NCBI GenBank assembly: GCA_963748295.1
Contig: CAVVIH010000006.1
Location: 744,001-808,000, forward strand
From: CAVVIH01 sp963748295
GTDB lineage: Bacteria > Acidobacteriota > Vicinamibacteria > Vicinamibacterales > 2-12-FULL-66-21
Reading direction: 5' to 3'
DNA length: 64,000 nt
Shown here: positions 39,152-47,901 of the stretch, in pieces
How positions within the stretch are numbered: position 1 is the stretch's first letter
Layout: every line of letters starts with the position of its first letter
The notes under the pieces: model-generated
Databases searched by the model: none
The model's input: the letters and a program-made list of their open reading frames with translations, nothing else
Told to the model about the DNA's origin: nothing
Made by a program: the position numbers and the translations under genes

Positions 39152-40690
39152 TCAGACCCGGGAGCCGCTGCGGCGACGGACCAGCGCACTTTTCGCTACC
39201 TCGACGTCATCGAACGGCAGCACACGGTCGCCGATGACCTGATACTTCTCGTGTCCCTTCCCGGCAATCAGCACGAGATCGCCGGGCCGCGCGTCGTGCA
39301 CGGCGCGCTCGATGGCGGCCTTCCGATCCGCGATCGTGACGAGTGCGGGACCCCTGGCGCCCGCGCCCTTGCCCGGCATGCGATCCGCCGGCATCACGAT
39401 TCCGCGCTTGATCTCCTCGATGATTTGCTCGGGGTTCTCCGACCGCGGGTTGTCGGACGTCACGACGACCACGTCGCTGAGGCGCGCCGCCACCGCGCCC
39501 ATCAACGGCCGCTTGGTGCGATCCCTGTCTCCGCCGCAGCCGAACACGGTGATCACCCGTCCGGCGGCGAGCGGCCGCGCGGTTTCCAGCAGGTTTCGCA
39601 GCGCGTCATCCGTGTGCGCGTAATCAACGACGACCCGCACGTCGTCATCGGCGGCCGACACCAGCTGGAATCGTCCGGGCACGTGGGCGAGCGCCGTGAC
39701 GCCTTTCTCGATCGCGTCGAACGGCAGATCGAGCGCCATCGCCGTGGCGACCGAGGCGAGGATGTTGTATGCGTTCGGACGCCCGACCAGCGCCGAGCGA
39801 ATCTGCAGCGGGCCGCGCGGCGTCCGCACTTCGAACTGGAGGCCGTCGAGCGAGAACGTCAGCGGGCCGGACCTGACGTCGGCGGGCGCGTCGATCGCAT
39901 AGGTCACCGCCTTGGGCGCCGCCGCCGCGAACGCGGCGCCGCGCGGATCGTCGAGGTTCGCGATGCCGAAACCCCCGGCCGGAAGCTGCTCGAACAGCCT
40001 GCGCTTGGCGACGAAGTAGTCCTCCATGTCGCGATGGAAGTCGAGGTGATCGCGCGTCAGGTTCGTGAAGATCGCCGCGGCGAAATGCAGGTAATCGGTG
40101 CGGCGCAGCGCGAGCGCGTGCGACGACACCTCCATGATGCAGCCGCCGCTCCCCTGCGAGACCATGTCGCGGAGCATGCGCTGCAGCTCGGGGGCTTCGG
40201 GCGTCGTCCGCGCCGCTTCGATCTCGCGGCTGCCGATCCGGTATCCGACCGTTCCGATCCGGCCGCAGCGGATTCCCGCTGCCTCGAAGATGTTCTGCAG
40301 CACGTACGACGTCGTCGTCTTGCCGTTCGTGCCGGTGATGCCGATGAGCGCCAGCTTCTCGCTTGGATTGCGGTAGAAGCTCGCGGACAGCGCGGCGAGC
40401 GCAAGACGCGCGTCGGATACCTGGATCCACGGCACGCTGGCGCCGGCTGGCGCCTGAATCTCGGCGACCACAGCGACGGCGCCGCGCCCGACGGCGTCGC
40501 GCGCGAACGCGGAGCCGTCCTCGCGCAGTCCTTTCAGCGCGACGAAGAGTGAGCCGGGCGTCGCCTGACGCGAGTCGTAGGTCACCGCCGTGACGTTCGT
40601 CTTCGCATCGGCCAGCTGCGCACGTTCGAGCACTGACGCGTCGAAGGGAGCGCGCGCGGTGACGTCCCGCATGAGGTCCCCGAGGGTCAC
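39152..40690 (-). CDS. murE: UDP-N-acetylmuramoyl-tripeptide synthetase MurE
   Basis: The 512-residue Mur ligase adds the third residue of the stem peptide. It contains VTYDSRQATPGSLFVALKG, the P-loop IGITGTNGKTTTSYVLQ, EVSSHALALRR, NLTRDHLDFH, and the C-terminal signature TSDNPRSENPEQI. In MurE the DNPR motif marks enzymes that use meso-diaminopimelate, so a DAP-type peptidoglycan is inferred. It overlaps ftsI by 4 bases. Confidence 0.96.
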   Translation of the reverse strand: MTLGDLMRDVTARAPFDASVLERAQLADAKTNVTAVTYDSRQATPGSLFVALKGLREDGSAFARDAVGRGAVAVVAEIQAPAGASVPWIQVSDARLALAALSASFYRNPSEKLALIGITGTNGKTTTSYVLQNIFEAAGIRCGRIGTVGYRIGSREIEAARTTPEAPELQRMLRDMVSQGSGGCIMEVSSHALALRRTDYLHFAAAIFTNLTRDHLDFHRDMEDYFVAKRRLFEQLPAGGFGIANLDDPRGAAFAAAAPKAVTYAIDAPADVRSGPLTFSLDGLQFEVRTPRGPLQIRSALVGRPNAYNILASVATAMALDLPFDAIEKGVTALAHVPGRFQLVSAADDDVRVVVDYAHTDDALRNLLETARPLAAGRVITVFGCGGDRDRTKRPLMGAVAARLSDVVVVTSDNPRSENPEQIIEEIKRGIVMPADRMPGKGAGARGPALVTIADRKAAIERAVHDARPGDLVLIAGKGHEKYQVIGDRVLPFDDVEVAKSALVRRRSGSRV

Positions 40691-42756
40691 TGCGTGGGAC
40701 CCCCGCTTTCCGCTGGCGGGCGGCGCCCCAGCGTGAGCGTGCAGACATCTCCACGGACGAGCGCGCTACCAGCCGCGGGCGACTGCTCGATGACGAACCC
40801 GCTGCCGCTCAGGCGAGCCGTCATGCCAACCGTCGTCAGCGTCCGTACTGCGTCGCGGGCGCTGAAGCCGCGCAGGTCGGGCATCATTCCCGCCCGCGCG
40901 GGTGCGAGCGCGCGTTCGACCATCGCCGCGCGGACCGGCGTTGGCGTCAGCGTTTCCTCGTCGCGTCGTGTGAGAAGTACCGGAGGCGCCGGATTGATCG
41001 TCGGCGGGATGCCGAGCTGCCGCAGCGACGCTTCCGCGATTCGTTTGAAGATCGGCGCGGCGACGGCGCCGCCGTAGTAGCCGTTGGCCCGCGGCGAATC
41101 GATGACGACGATCACGGTGAGCCGCGGCTTGCGCGAGGGCAGGAAGCCGACGAACGACGCGTTGTAGTCGGTCTGCGAGTAACGGCCGCCCACGAGCTTC
41201 GCCGCCGTGCCGGTCTTGCCCGCGACCGTGTATCCGTCGATCTGCGCGGCCTTCGCGGTCCCGAACTCGGTGACGCCTTCCATCATCGCGGTCAGCTCGA
41301 GCGCGGTCTGCTCCGAGATCGTGCGACGCAGCGCCTTGGGCTCGACCGCGACCCGCCGCCCGTCCTTGACGAACGCGCGAACGATGCGCGGCTGAAACAG
41401 CGTTCCGCCGTTGGCGATCGAACTGACCGCCGTCGCCATCTGCAGCGGCGTGACGCCGACCTGGTAACCCATCGACACCGAGGCCAGCGCGCTCGGCGTC
41501 AGGTCGGACGGGTTCCAGACGATCCCGGCGCTCTGGCCGTTGAAGTCGGGGCCGAGAGCCTGGCCGAACCCGAACCGGTTGACGTAGCGGCCCAACCGCT
41601 CGGGCCCAAGCTGAAGGCCAACGCGGATCGCCCCCACGTTGCTCGACTTTGCGATGACCTCGCTGAACGGCAGCACGCCGTACGCGTGAACGTCGCGGAT
41701 CGTCCGGCTGCCGAAGGTGATGTGACCGGGCGCACAGTTCACGAGATCGTCCGGCTCGAGCACGTGCTCCTCGAGCGCGGCGGATGCCGTCACGATCTTG
41801 AACGTCGATCCAGGCTCGTACAGCTCCTGGGTCGCCCGGTTGCGTCTGACGTAGTCGGGCGCCTTCGAGTAGATGTTCGGGTTGAACGATGGATAGTTGG
41901 CGAGCGCGAGGATCTCTCCCGTCGCCGGATCCATGATCAGCGCGCTGCCGCCGGCGGCGCGGTTCTCGAGCACGCCGTTTCTCAGCTCGCGCTCCGCGAT
42001 GTTCTGCAGATACTGATCGATCGTCAGCTCGAGCGAGGCCCCCGAGGTCGCCTCACGCTCGATGCGGCTCGAGACCGGACGCTGATGCGCGTCGGTCTCG
42101 ACAATCACCTTCCCGGGCTGGCCGCGGACCTGCGAGTCGTATCGCGATTCGAGGCCGCCCAGCCCCTGGTTCTCGGTGCCCACGTAGCCGAGTACGTGAG
42201 CGAGCATTTCCTTGTTCGGATAGTCCCGGCGGCTCTCCTTGAGGAAGCCGAGGCCCGGCAGCTCGAGCGCTCTCAAGCGCTCCTCCGCTCCAGGCGAGAG
42301 CCTGCGCGCGAGATAGGCGAACCGTCCCTTTCGCCGCAGCGACTGGAGCAGATCGCGGCGATCGGCGGCGGCGCAGTCGTCGAGCGCGCCGCAAATCAGC
42401 GACGCCGTCTTCTCGACGTCCTGAACCTTGCTCGGATCGGCCCAGAGCGATTCCGCCTCGACGCTGTAGGCGAGCAGACGGCCGTTGCGATCGACGATGT
42501 CGCCGCGCTTGGCCGGCGCCTCGACGGTCTGCAGCTGCTGGCTCTCGGCGCGCGCAACCATCGCGCCGTGGCGGTAGACCTGCAGATACAGCAGCCGCGC
42601 TTCGATGCACACCGTCCACGCGGCAAAGGCAATCGCCGTCACCGCCAGACGGGCACGGATCGTCCGCCGCCAGTCGTCGGGGCGCGAGTCCGCATTCCGC
42701 GACTGATCGGCGGACCAGGGGAATCTGAGTCTGCTGAGTCGTTGTCCGCCGATCAT
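40687..42756 (-). CDS. ftsI: FtsI/SpoVD-type penicillin-binding protein with PASTA domain
   Basis: FtsI is the septal transpeptidase that works with FtsW. The 689-residue protein has a cytoplasmic tail, one membrane helix (~34-55), a PBP dimerisation domain, and a transpeptidase domain with the acylation serine in EPGSTFKIVT (S317), KSSNVG, and VAGKTGTAAKL. A C-terminal PASTA domain (MPDLRGFSARDAVRTLTTVGM...) makes it more like SpoVD/PBP2x than E. coli FtsI. It follows ftsL by 25 bases. Confidence 0.95.
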   Translation of the reverse strand: MIGGQRLSRLRFPWSADQSRNADSRPDDWRRTIRARLAVTAIAFAAWTVCIEARLLYLQVYRHGAMVARAESQQLQTVEAPAKRGDIVDRNGRLLAYSVEAESLWADPSKVQDVEKTASLICGALDDCAAADRRDLLQSLRRKGRFAYLARRLSPGAEERLRALELPGLGFLKESRRDYPNKEMLAHVLGYVGTENQGLGGLESRYDSQVRGQPGKVIVETDAHQRPVSSRIEREATSGASLELTIDQYLQNIAERELRNGVLENRAAGGSALIMDPATGEILALANYPSFNPNIYSKAPDYVRRNRATQELYEPGSTFKIVTASAALEEHVLEPDDLVNCAPGHITFGSRTIRDVHAYGVLPFSEVIAKSSNVGAIRVGLQLGPERLGRYVNRFGFGQALGPDFNGQSAGIVWNPSDLTPSALASVSMGYQVGVTPLQMATAVSSIANGGTLFQPRIVRAFVKDGRRVAVEPKALRRTISEQTALELTAMMEGVTEFGTAKAAQIDGYTVAGKTGTAAKLVGGRYSQTDYNASFVGFLPSRKPRLTVIVVIDSPRANGYYGGAVAAPIFKRIAEASLRQLGIPPTINPAPPVLLTRRDEETLTPTPVRAAMVERALAPARAGMMPDLRGFSARDAVRTLTTVGMTARLSGSGFVIEQSPAAGSALVRGDVCTLTLGRRPPAESGGPTQ

Positions 42757-42781
42757 CGTGCCTCCTGAGTCCGCCCTGGCG

Positions 42782-43174
42782 CTATCGCGCCGCGACGACC
42801 GACTTGGCTGGGGGAGCGGCAGGGACGACGCGCTCGATGACGATCGACTGGTCTCGTCCCGGCTGAATCATGTGGAGCCTCTGGATCGCAATCTCCTCGA
42901 TGCGGCGCGGCGCCCGCAGCGCCTCGACCTCCAGCCGCAGCCGGCGATTGGTCTCCTCTTCTACGGCGCGTTCCTGCTGCAGCCGCTCCATCGCGTAGCC
43001 GTGACGGACGAGCTCGAAGTGCTGCCACGCGGAGAAGAGCAGCACCAGTACCAGCAGGCCGCCGACCACCGTCGAACGCCAGAGCTGCCGCTGACGGGCC
43101 TCGTCGACCTCCCGCACGATCGGATTGTTCCGAACGTCCTTCTTGATCGCGTATTCGAAGTCGGCGGGGTTCAT
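42782..43174 (-). CDS. ftsL: cell division protein FtsL
   Basis: The 130-residue bitopic protein has a short N-terminal cytoplasmic part, one membrane helix (~35-55, VVGGLLVLVLLFSAW), and a coiled-coil segment (~65-95, ERLQQERAVEEETNRRLRLEVEALR). Sequence identity in this family is always low. The call rests on topology and on its place between rsmH and ftsI. The 4-base overlap with the rsmH stop suggests translational coupling. Confidence 0.85.
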   Translation of the reverse strand: MNPADFEYAIKKDVRNNPIVREVDEARQRQLWRSTVVGGLLVLVLLFSAWQHFELVRHGYAMERLQQERAVEEETNRRLRLEVEALRAPRRIEEIAIQRLHMIQPGRDQSIVIERVVPAAPPAKSVVAAR

Positions 43175-44077
43175 GCCATCCTCTCAATCGCCCGGAGCTT
43201 CGCGCTCCGCGCGCGCGGGTTGCGCGCAATCTCCTCTTCCGTCGGTTCGACCGGACGACGCGTCAGGATGCGAACCGCCAGTTCGCCGGATTCGGCCCCG
43301 GCGAGCGATGCCAGCGCGCGGAACGTGTGCTTGGCAATCCGATCCTCGAGGGAATGAAACGAGATCACCGCAAGGCGCGCACCCGCCAGCAGGCGGCGCG
43401 CGGCGGCGGCGAGGAACTGCTCGAGACCCTCGAGTTCCCGATTCACCCAGATCCGCAGCGCCTGGAACGTTCGCGTTGCCGGATCGATTCGCTGATAGCC
43501 ACGATGCGGCACCGCGCGCCGGACGATCTGCGCCAGCCGCCCCGTGGTGGCGATTGGCGCGGCGCGTCGCTCGTTGACGATCGCGCGCGCGATCCGCCGT
43601 GAAAAACGCTCCTCGCCGTACTGGAAAATGACGTCCGCCAGTTCTTTTTCATCGACCGACGCCAGCAGATCGGCCGCCGTCGCTCCCTGCGAGCGATCCA
43701 TGCGCATGTCGAGCTGCTCGTCGCGGCGGAAGCTGAACCCGCGCCCTTCCCCGTCGAGCTGCATCGACGACACGCCGAGATCGGCAAGGATGCCGGCGAC
43801 GCCTTCGAGGCCGCGCGCCGACAGCACGCGATCGAGATCGCGATAATCGGCGTGAACGAGCTCGACGCGATCGCCGAACGCCGCGAGCGTTTCCGCGCGC
43901 GAGCCGGAGCGCATCGGGATCGCGGTCCAGGCCGATCAGCCTGGTCGCTCCCGCGTCGAGCATCGCGCGGCCGTGTCCGCCGAGACCGATCGTGCAGTCG
44001 ACGAACACGCCGCCGCGCTCGGGCTGCAGCAGCGCGAGGGTCTCGGCGACGAGGACCGGTTCGTGCAGCGGCGCCAT
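43171..44077 (-). CDS. rsmH: 16S rRNA (cytosine-1402-N4)-methyltransferase RsmH, frame broken by a 1-base insertion
   Basis: RsmH (MraW) methylates C1402 of 16S rRNA. Restored, it is 301 residues. The first part MAPLHEPVLVAETLALL, VDCTIGLGGHGRAML and GLDRDPDALRLA is in one frame. The rest (AETLAAFGDRVELVHADYRD, ILADLGVSSMQLD, FSFRRDEQLDMRMD, VISFHSLEDRIAK) is in the next. The extra base lies in the alternating GCGCGCG near 43894-43902. Motifs are conserved on both sides. It starts two bases after the mraZ stop. Confidence 0.93.
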
Positions 44078-44079
44078 CG

Positions 44080-44520
44080 TCAGATTCCAAACTCCGACAG
44101 CGACTTCGCATCGTCGTCGGTGAACGGATCGCGCAGCAGCTTCGCGGCGAAGCGGTCGTGGTTCCAGATTTCGAGATAGTCGTACTGCCCGAACACATCG
44201 ACGTCGCCGGCCATCGCCGCCGACTCGCGCAGCCGTGAATGGATGACGACGCGGCCCTGCGTGTCGATCTGGGCGGTCTGCCCGTAGTAGTTGACGCGGT
44301 CGAGGTACTTGAGCCGCGCCGGCAGAATGGAGGGAACCTTTGAAAGTCTTTCTTCGAGGGCGAGCCAAACGGGCATGGGATACACGCGTACGGACTCCCC
44401 TGTCAGGCTCGTCACGAACAGTTCGACCCCGTGTTGCTCTTCAACCAGGGCGCGGAACGCGTTCGGGATCTTGAGCCGGCCTTTGTCATCAATTCTGGCG
44501 GCGTAATTTCCCCGGAGCAC
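44080..44520 (-). CDS. mraZ: transcriptional regulator MraZ
   Basis: MraZ is the first gene of the dcw operon and its DNA-binding repressor, a ring-shaped oligomer of AbrB-like domains. The 146-residue protein has two SpoVT-AbrB repeats (MLRGNYAARIDDKGRLKIP at 1-20 and YGQTAQIDTQGRVVIHSRLR at ~76-95). It starts with GTG 44520. Three GTGG boxes with 10-base spacing lie just upstream, so it is expected to repress its own promoter. Confidence 0.95.
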   Translation of the reverse strand: MLRGNYAARIDDKGRLKIPNAFRALVEEQHGVELFVTSLTGESVRVYPMPVWLALEERLSKVPSILPARLKYLDRVNYYGQTAQIDTQGRVVIHSRLRESAAMAGDVDVFGQYDYLEIWNHDRFAAKLLRDPFTDDDAKSLSEFGI

Positions 44521-44530
44521 GACTCTTTAC

Positions 44531-44555
44531 TCCACTTTGTTCCACAAAAATCCAC
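44531..44555 (-). promoter_or_regulatory. MraZ operator: three GTGG boxes at 10-base period
   Basis: On the minus strand GTGG occurs at 44555-44552, 44545-44542 and 44535-44532, exactly one helical turn apart and each followed by A/T-rich bases. MraZ in E. coli and mollicutes binds direct TGGG/GTGG-type repeats of this period upstream of mraZ. The site spans the predicted transcription start, so bound MraZ would block initiation. Confidence 0.75.
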
Positions 44556-44559
44556 GGCG

Positions 44560-44588
44560 ATAGTAGAGAAGGGCTCGTGGGATGTCAA
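44560..44588 (-). promoter_or_regulatory. sigma70 promoter of the dcw operon
   Basis: Minus strand: a perfect -35 TTGACA at 44588-44583, a 17-base spacer (44582-44566), and -10 TACTAT at 44565-44560 (4 of 6 matches). Transcription would begin near 44553, inside the three-box MraZ operator. It is the best promoter seen in the window. Confidence 0.75.
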
Positions 44589-44676
44589 CCGCAAAATCAT
44601 GCAGGCGTTAGGCTTACGTTTTATCTTCGCTCTAGAACAAACGGCGAAAGACGCTGTGCGGCTGGGTGAGGCGTGC

Positions 44677-44682
44677 TAGCAT
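44677..44682 (+). promoter_or_regulatory. possible extended -10 for the YchF-like gene
   Basis: TGCTAGCAT gives an extended -10 (TGn plus TAGCAT) about 66 bases before ATG 44748. The -35 position (44654-44659, CTGTGC) is poor. The call is tentative. Confidence 0.3.
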
Positions 44683-44747
44683 GGGAAGATCTGGCGACCG
44701 TGGCGGCCCTCACCGGGCGGCAAGGCGCCCCTATCACCCCCTGAAAA

Positions 44748-45836
44748 ATGCTCCGTGCTGGTTTGATCGGCTTCCCCTCGACGGGCAAAACAGCTCTGTT
44801 CCAACTCCTCACGAGCGCGCGCGAAGCGCCGCGATCGGGAGGCAAGTCCGACGCGAACGTCGGCGTGTCGCGCGTTCCTGACGAGCGCCTCGACACGCTG
44901 ACGGCGTTGTTCAATCCGCGCAAGCGCGTTCCGGCGACGGTCGAATTCGCCGACATCGCAGGCGCCGGCGGCGCGCGAACCGGCGCCCAGGCGCTGCTCG
45001 ACGTCGCTCCGTTCCGCAACGCGGACGCACTGCTGCACGTCGTGCGGACATTCCGCGATCCCGCGGTCCCGCATCCGGCGGGCTCGGTCGACGCCGCGCG
45101 CGACGTACGGGCAATGGAGGACGAAGTCATCCTCGCGGATCTCGGCGTCGTCGAACGGCGTCTCGAACGGCTGGAACGCGATCTCAAGAAAACCAACACG
45201 CCGGAGCTGCGGAAGGAGCAGGAGATCCTCGTCAGGTGCCGCGCCGCGCTCGAGGAAGGACGCCCGCTGCGCGCGCTCGAACTGCCGCCGGACGAGGCGC
45301 GGCGGCTGCGGGGTTTCCAGTTCCTGTCGGCCAAGCCGCTGCTGCTGGTCCTGAATCTCGACGAAGCGGATCTGCCGCGCGCCGACGACGCGGTCAGGCT
45401 GGCGGGGCTGGAGGAATTCATGACCGGCGCGGCGACCCGCGCGGTGCCGATCTGCGCGAAAATCGAGCTCGAGATCGCGCAGCTCGAGCCCGCGGATGCC
45501 GCCGCGTTCATGGCCGATCTCGGTCTTCGCGAGTCGGGTCTCGATCGCGTCATTCGCGCAAGCTACGACCTGCTCGGCTATATTTCATTCTTCACGGTCG
45601 GCGAAGACGAGTGCCGCGCGTGGTCGATCCCGCGCGACACGAGCGCGGTGATCGCGGCGGGAGAGATTCACAGCGACATCTCGCGCGGCTTCATCCGCGC
45701 CGAGGTCGTGCGCTACGAGCATCTCCTCGCGCGCGGTACCCTCGCCGCCTGCCGCGACCACGGAGAACTGCGGCTGGAGGGCAAGGAGTACATCGTCCTC
45801 GACGGCGACGTGATCAACTTCAGACACGCAACGTAG
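44748..45836 (+). CDS. divergent YchF/Obg-family GTPase-like protein (DUF933/TGS at C terminus)
   Basis: This 362-residue protein has the overall plan of YchF: an N-terminal P-loop domain, a helical insert (~130-200), and a C-terminal TGS-like DUF933 region (LLGYISFFTVGEDECRAWSI, GEIHSDISRGFIRAEVV). The G1 loop is GFPSTGKTALFQLLT instead of the usual PNVGKSTLF, and the G3/switch II region reads DIAGAGGARTG instead of the longer DIAGLVKGA. The G4 position reads LNLDEAD. Canonical YchF prefers ATP and binds ribosomes; whether this variant does is unknown. It is divergent from mraZ. Confidence 0.8.
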   Translation: MLRAGLIGFPSTGKTALFQLLTSAREAPRSGGKSDANVGVSRVPDERLDTLTALFNPRKRVPATVEFADIAGAGGARTGAQALLDVAPFRNADALLHVVRTFRDPAVPHPAGSVDAARDVRAMEDEVILADLGVVERRLERLERDLKKTNTPELRKEQEILVRCRAALEEGRPLRALELPPDEARRLRGFQFLSAKPLLLVLNLDEADLPRADDAVRLAGLEEFMTGAATRAVPICAKIELEIAQLEPADAAAFMADLGLRESGLDRVIRASYDLLGYISFFTVGEDECRAWSIPRDTSAVIAAGEIHSDISRGFIRAEVVRYEHLLARGTLAACRDHGELRLEGKEYIVLDGDVINFRHAT

Positions 45837-45842
45837 CGCTTG

Positions 45843-46882
45843 ATGCCGGTTCAGACCGTTCTCGTGTGCGAAGCACAGGTGCCGTTCGTGCACGGCGGCG
45901 CGGAAGTCCACGCGCGCGAGCTCGTGCGCGAGCTGAAAGCGCGCGGCTACGAAGCGGAGCTCGTCAGCGTGCCGTTCAAGTGGTACCCAAGGAAGAAATC
46001 CTCCCGCACGCGGCAGCCTGGCGGCTGCTCGATCTGAGCGAGAGCAACGGGCGGCCGGTGGACGCGGTGATCGCGACGAAGTTCCCCACCTATTTCGTGC
46101 GCCACCCGCGCAAGGTGGCCTGGCTCCTTCATCAGTACCGCGCCGCCTACGAGCTGTGCGACACGATCTTCAGCGATTTCACGCACACGGAGTCGGACGT
46201 CGGCCTGCGCGATACGCTGATCAGCCTCGACACCCGCATGCTCGCCGAGTGCCGGCGCATCTGCACGATTGCGCGGAATATCTCGGCGCGGCTGCAAAAG
46301 TTCAATGCGCTCGCGTCCGTCCCGCTGTATCCTCCCCCCAGGCTCGCCGGGCGGCTCGCGCCGGGCCATTACGGCGACTACGTGCTCTCGGTGGGGCGGG
46401 TCGAATCCGTGAAGCGCGTCGACCTGCTGGTGCGCGCCATGACCAAGGTCGACCCGCCAGTCCGCCTGGTGGTCGCCGGCGTCGGGAGCCAGAGCGAGAA
46501 CGTCAGGCGCGAGGCGGAAAGCGCGGGGATCGCGGATCGCGTCACGTTCCTCGGCGCGGTCAGCGACGAGGAGCTGCTGACGCTGTACTCGAACGCGTTG
46601 TGCGTCGCGTATCCGCCCTACGACGAGGACTACGGCTACGTCACGCTGGAAGCGTTTCTTTCCCGCAAGCCGGTCGTCACCTGCCTCGACTCCGGCGGGC
46701 CGAACGAGTTCGTCGTCGACGGCGAGAGCGGGTTCAGCTGCACGCCGCAGCCCGAGGCGATCGCGGCGGCAATCAACACGCTGGCCGCCAACCGGCGGAT
46801 GGCGGCGGCGATGGGCGATGCGGGATATGCTGCGGCGAGCAAGGTGACGTGGGACGGAGTGATCGAGGCGTTGCTTTCTTGA
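45843..46882 (+). CDS. family 4 glycosyltransferase, frame broken by a 1-base deletion
   Basis: This is a GT-B fold retaining glycosyltransferase. The N-terminal part (VLVCEAQVPFVHGGAEVHARELV, FKWYP) is in one frame. The rest (KEEILPHAAAWRLLDLSES, IATKFPTYFVRHPRKVAWLLHQYR, VGRVESVKRVDLLVRAM, AYPPYDEDYGYVTLEAF) is in another. Restoring one base in the CCC at 45986-45988 gives 346 residues. This is the only deletion among the ten breaks. It is the first gene of the glycan locus and overlaps the next gene by 4 bases (TTGA). Confidence 0.85.
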
Positions 46883-47901
46883 AGCTGATCATCCAGATTC
46901 CGTGCCTCAACGAGGCGGCGACCCTGCCGGCGACGCTGCGCGATCTGCCGCGATCGGTGCCCGGCATCGACGTCATCGAAACGCTGATCGTCGACGACGG
47001 ATCGCGCGACGGGACGGCCGACGTCGCCCGCCGGTGCGGCGTCGATCACGTCGTCCGGCTGACCCGGAACAAGGGACTGGCGGCGGCGTTCATGGCAGGC
47101 ATCGACGCCTCGCTCCGCCAGGGCGCCGACTTCATCGTCAACACCGACGCCGACAATCAGTACGCCGGCCATCAGATCCCGATGCTGATCGCTCCCCTGC
47201 TGGACGGCTCGGCGGATATCGTCATCGGCGATCGCAACATCGCCGAGGCCGAGCACATGGGGTGGCGCAAGCGTCAACTGCAGCGCCTGGGCAGCTGGGT
47301 GGTGCGGCAGGTGTCGAACACGTCGGTTCCCGACACGACGAGCGGGTTCCGCGCCTACACGCGCGAAGCGGCGCTGCGGATGACGATCGTTTCCGAGTTC
47401 TCCTACACGCTCGAGTCGATCATCCAGGCCGGCAAGAAGCGCATGGCGATCGCGCACGTGCCGGTGCAGACGAACGCCCGCACGCGCGATTCGCGCCTCT
47501 TCGACAGCGTCTTTTCCTACATCAAGAAGTCGGGCGCCACCATCGTGCGGATCTACACGATGTACGAGCCGCTGAAGGTGTTCACCTATATCGGACTGCT
47601 CGTCTTCAGCGGCGGCGTCGCGCTCGGGATCCGGTTCCTGTACTACTTCTTCTTCGTCAATCGCGGCATCGGCCACATCCAGTCGCTGATCCTCGCCGCG
47701 GTGCTGATGATCCTCGGCTTCCAGGTGGTCCTCATCGGCTTGCTGGCCGACGTCATCTCGGCGAACCGCAAGCTGCTCGAGGAACTCGTCTACCGCGTTC
47801 GCTCGCTGGAAATGCCTTTGCTGAAGCGAGGCGCCGCCACCGAGAGCGAGCCGCCGCGAGCGCTCCAGGCCGCCGCGCCCGACCGGCGGTGGGACGGGTA
47901 G
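46879..47901 (+). CDS. DPM1-like family 2 glycosyltransferase with two C-terminal membrane helices
   Basis: The 340-residue protein has a GT-A domain with IIQIPCLNEAATL, VDDGSRDGTADVA and the DxD in NTDADNQYAGHQI, then SGFRAYTREAALR, and two C-terminal membrane helices (~235-258 and ~272-296). This plan matches polyprenyl-phosphate sugar synthases of the DPM1/ArnC/GtrB type, which load a sugar on a lipid carrier. It starts at TTG 46879, coupled to the preceding gene by overlap. The sugar is unknown. Confidence 0.85.
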   Translation: MKLIIQIPCLNEAATLPATLRDLPRSVPGIDVIETLIVDDGSRDGTADVARRCGVDHVVRLTRNKGLAAAFMAGIDASLRQGADFIVNTDADNQYAGHQIPMLIAPLLDGSADIVIGDRNIAEAEHMGWRKRQLQRLGSWVVRQVSNTSVPDTTSGFRAYTREAALRMTIVSEFSYTLESIIQAGKKRMAIAHVPVQTNARTRDSRLFDSVFSYIKKSGATIVRIYTMYEPLKVFTYIGLLVFSGGVALGIRFLYYFFFVNRGIGHIQSLILAAVLMILGFQVVLIGLLADVISANRKLLEELVYRVRSLEMPLLKRGAATESEPPRALQAAAPDRRWDG

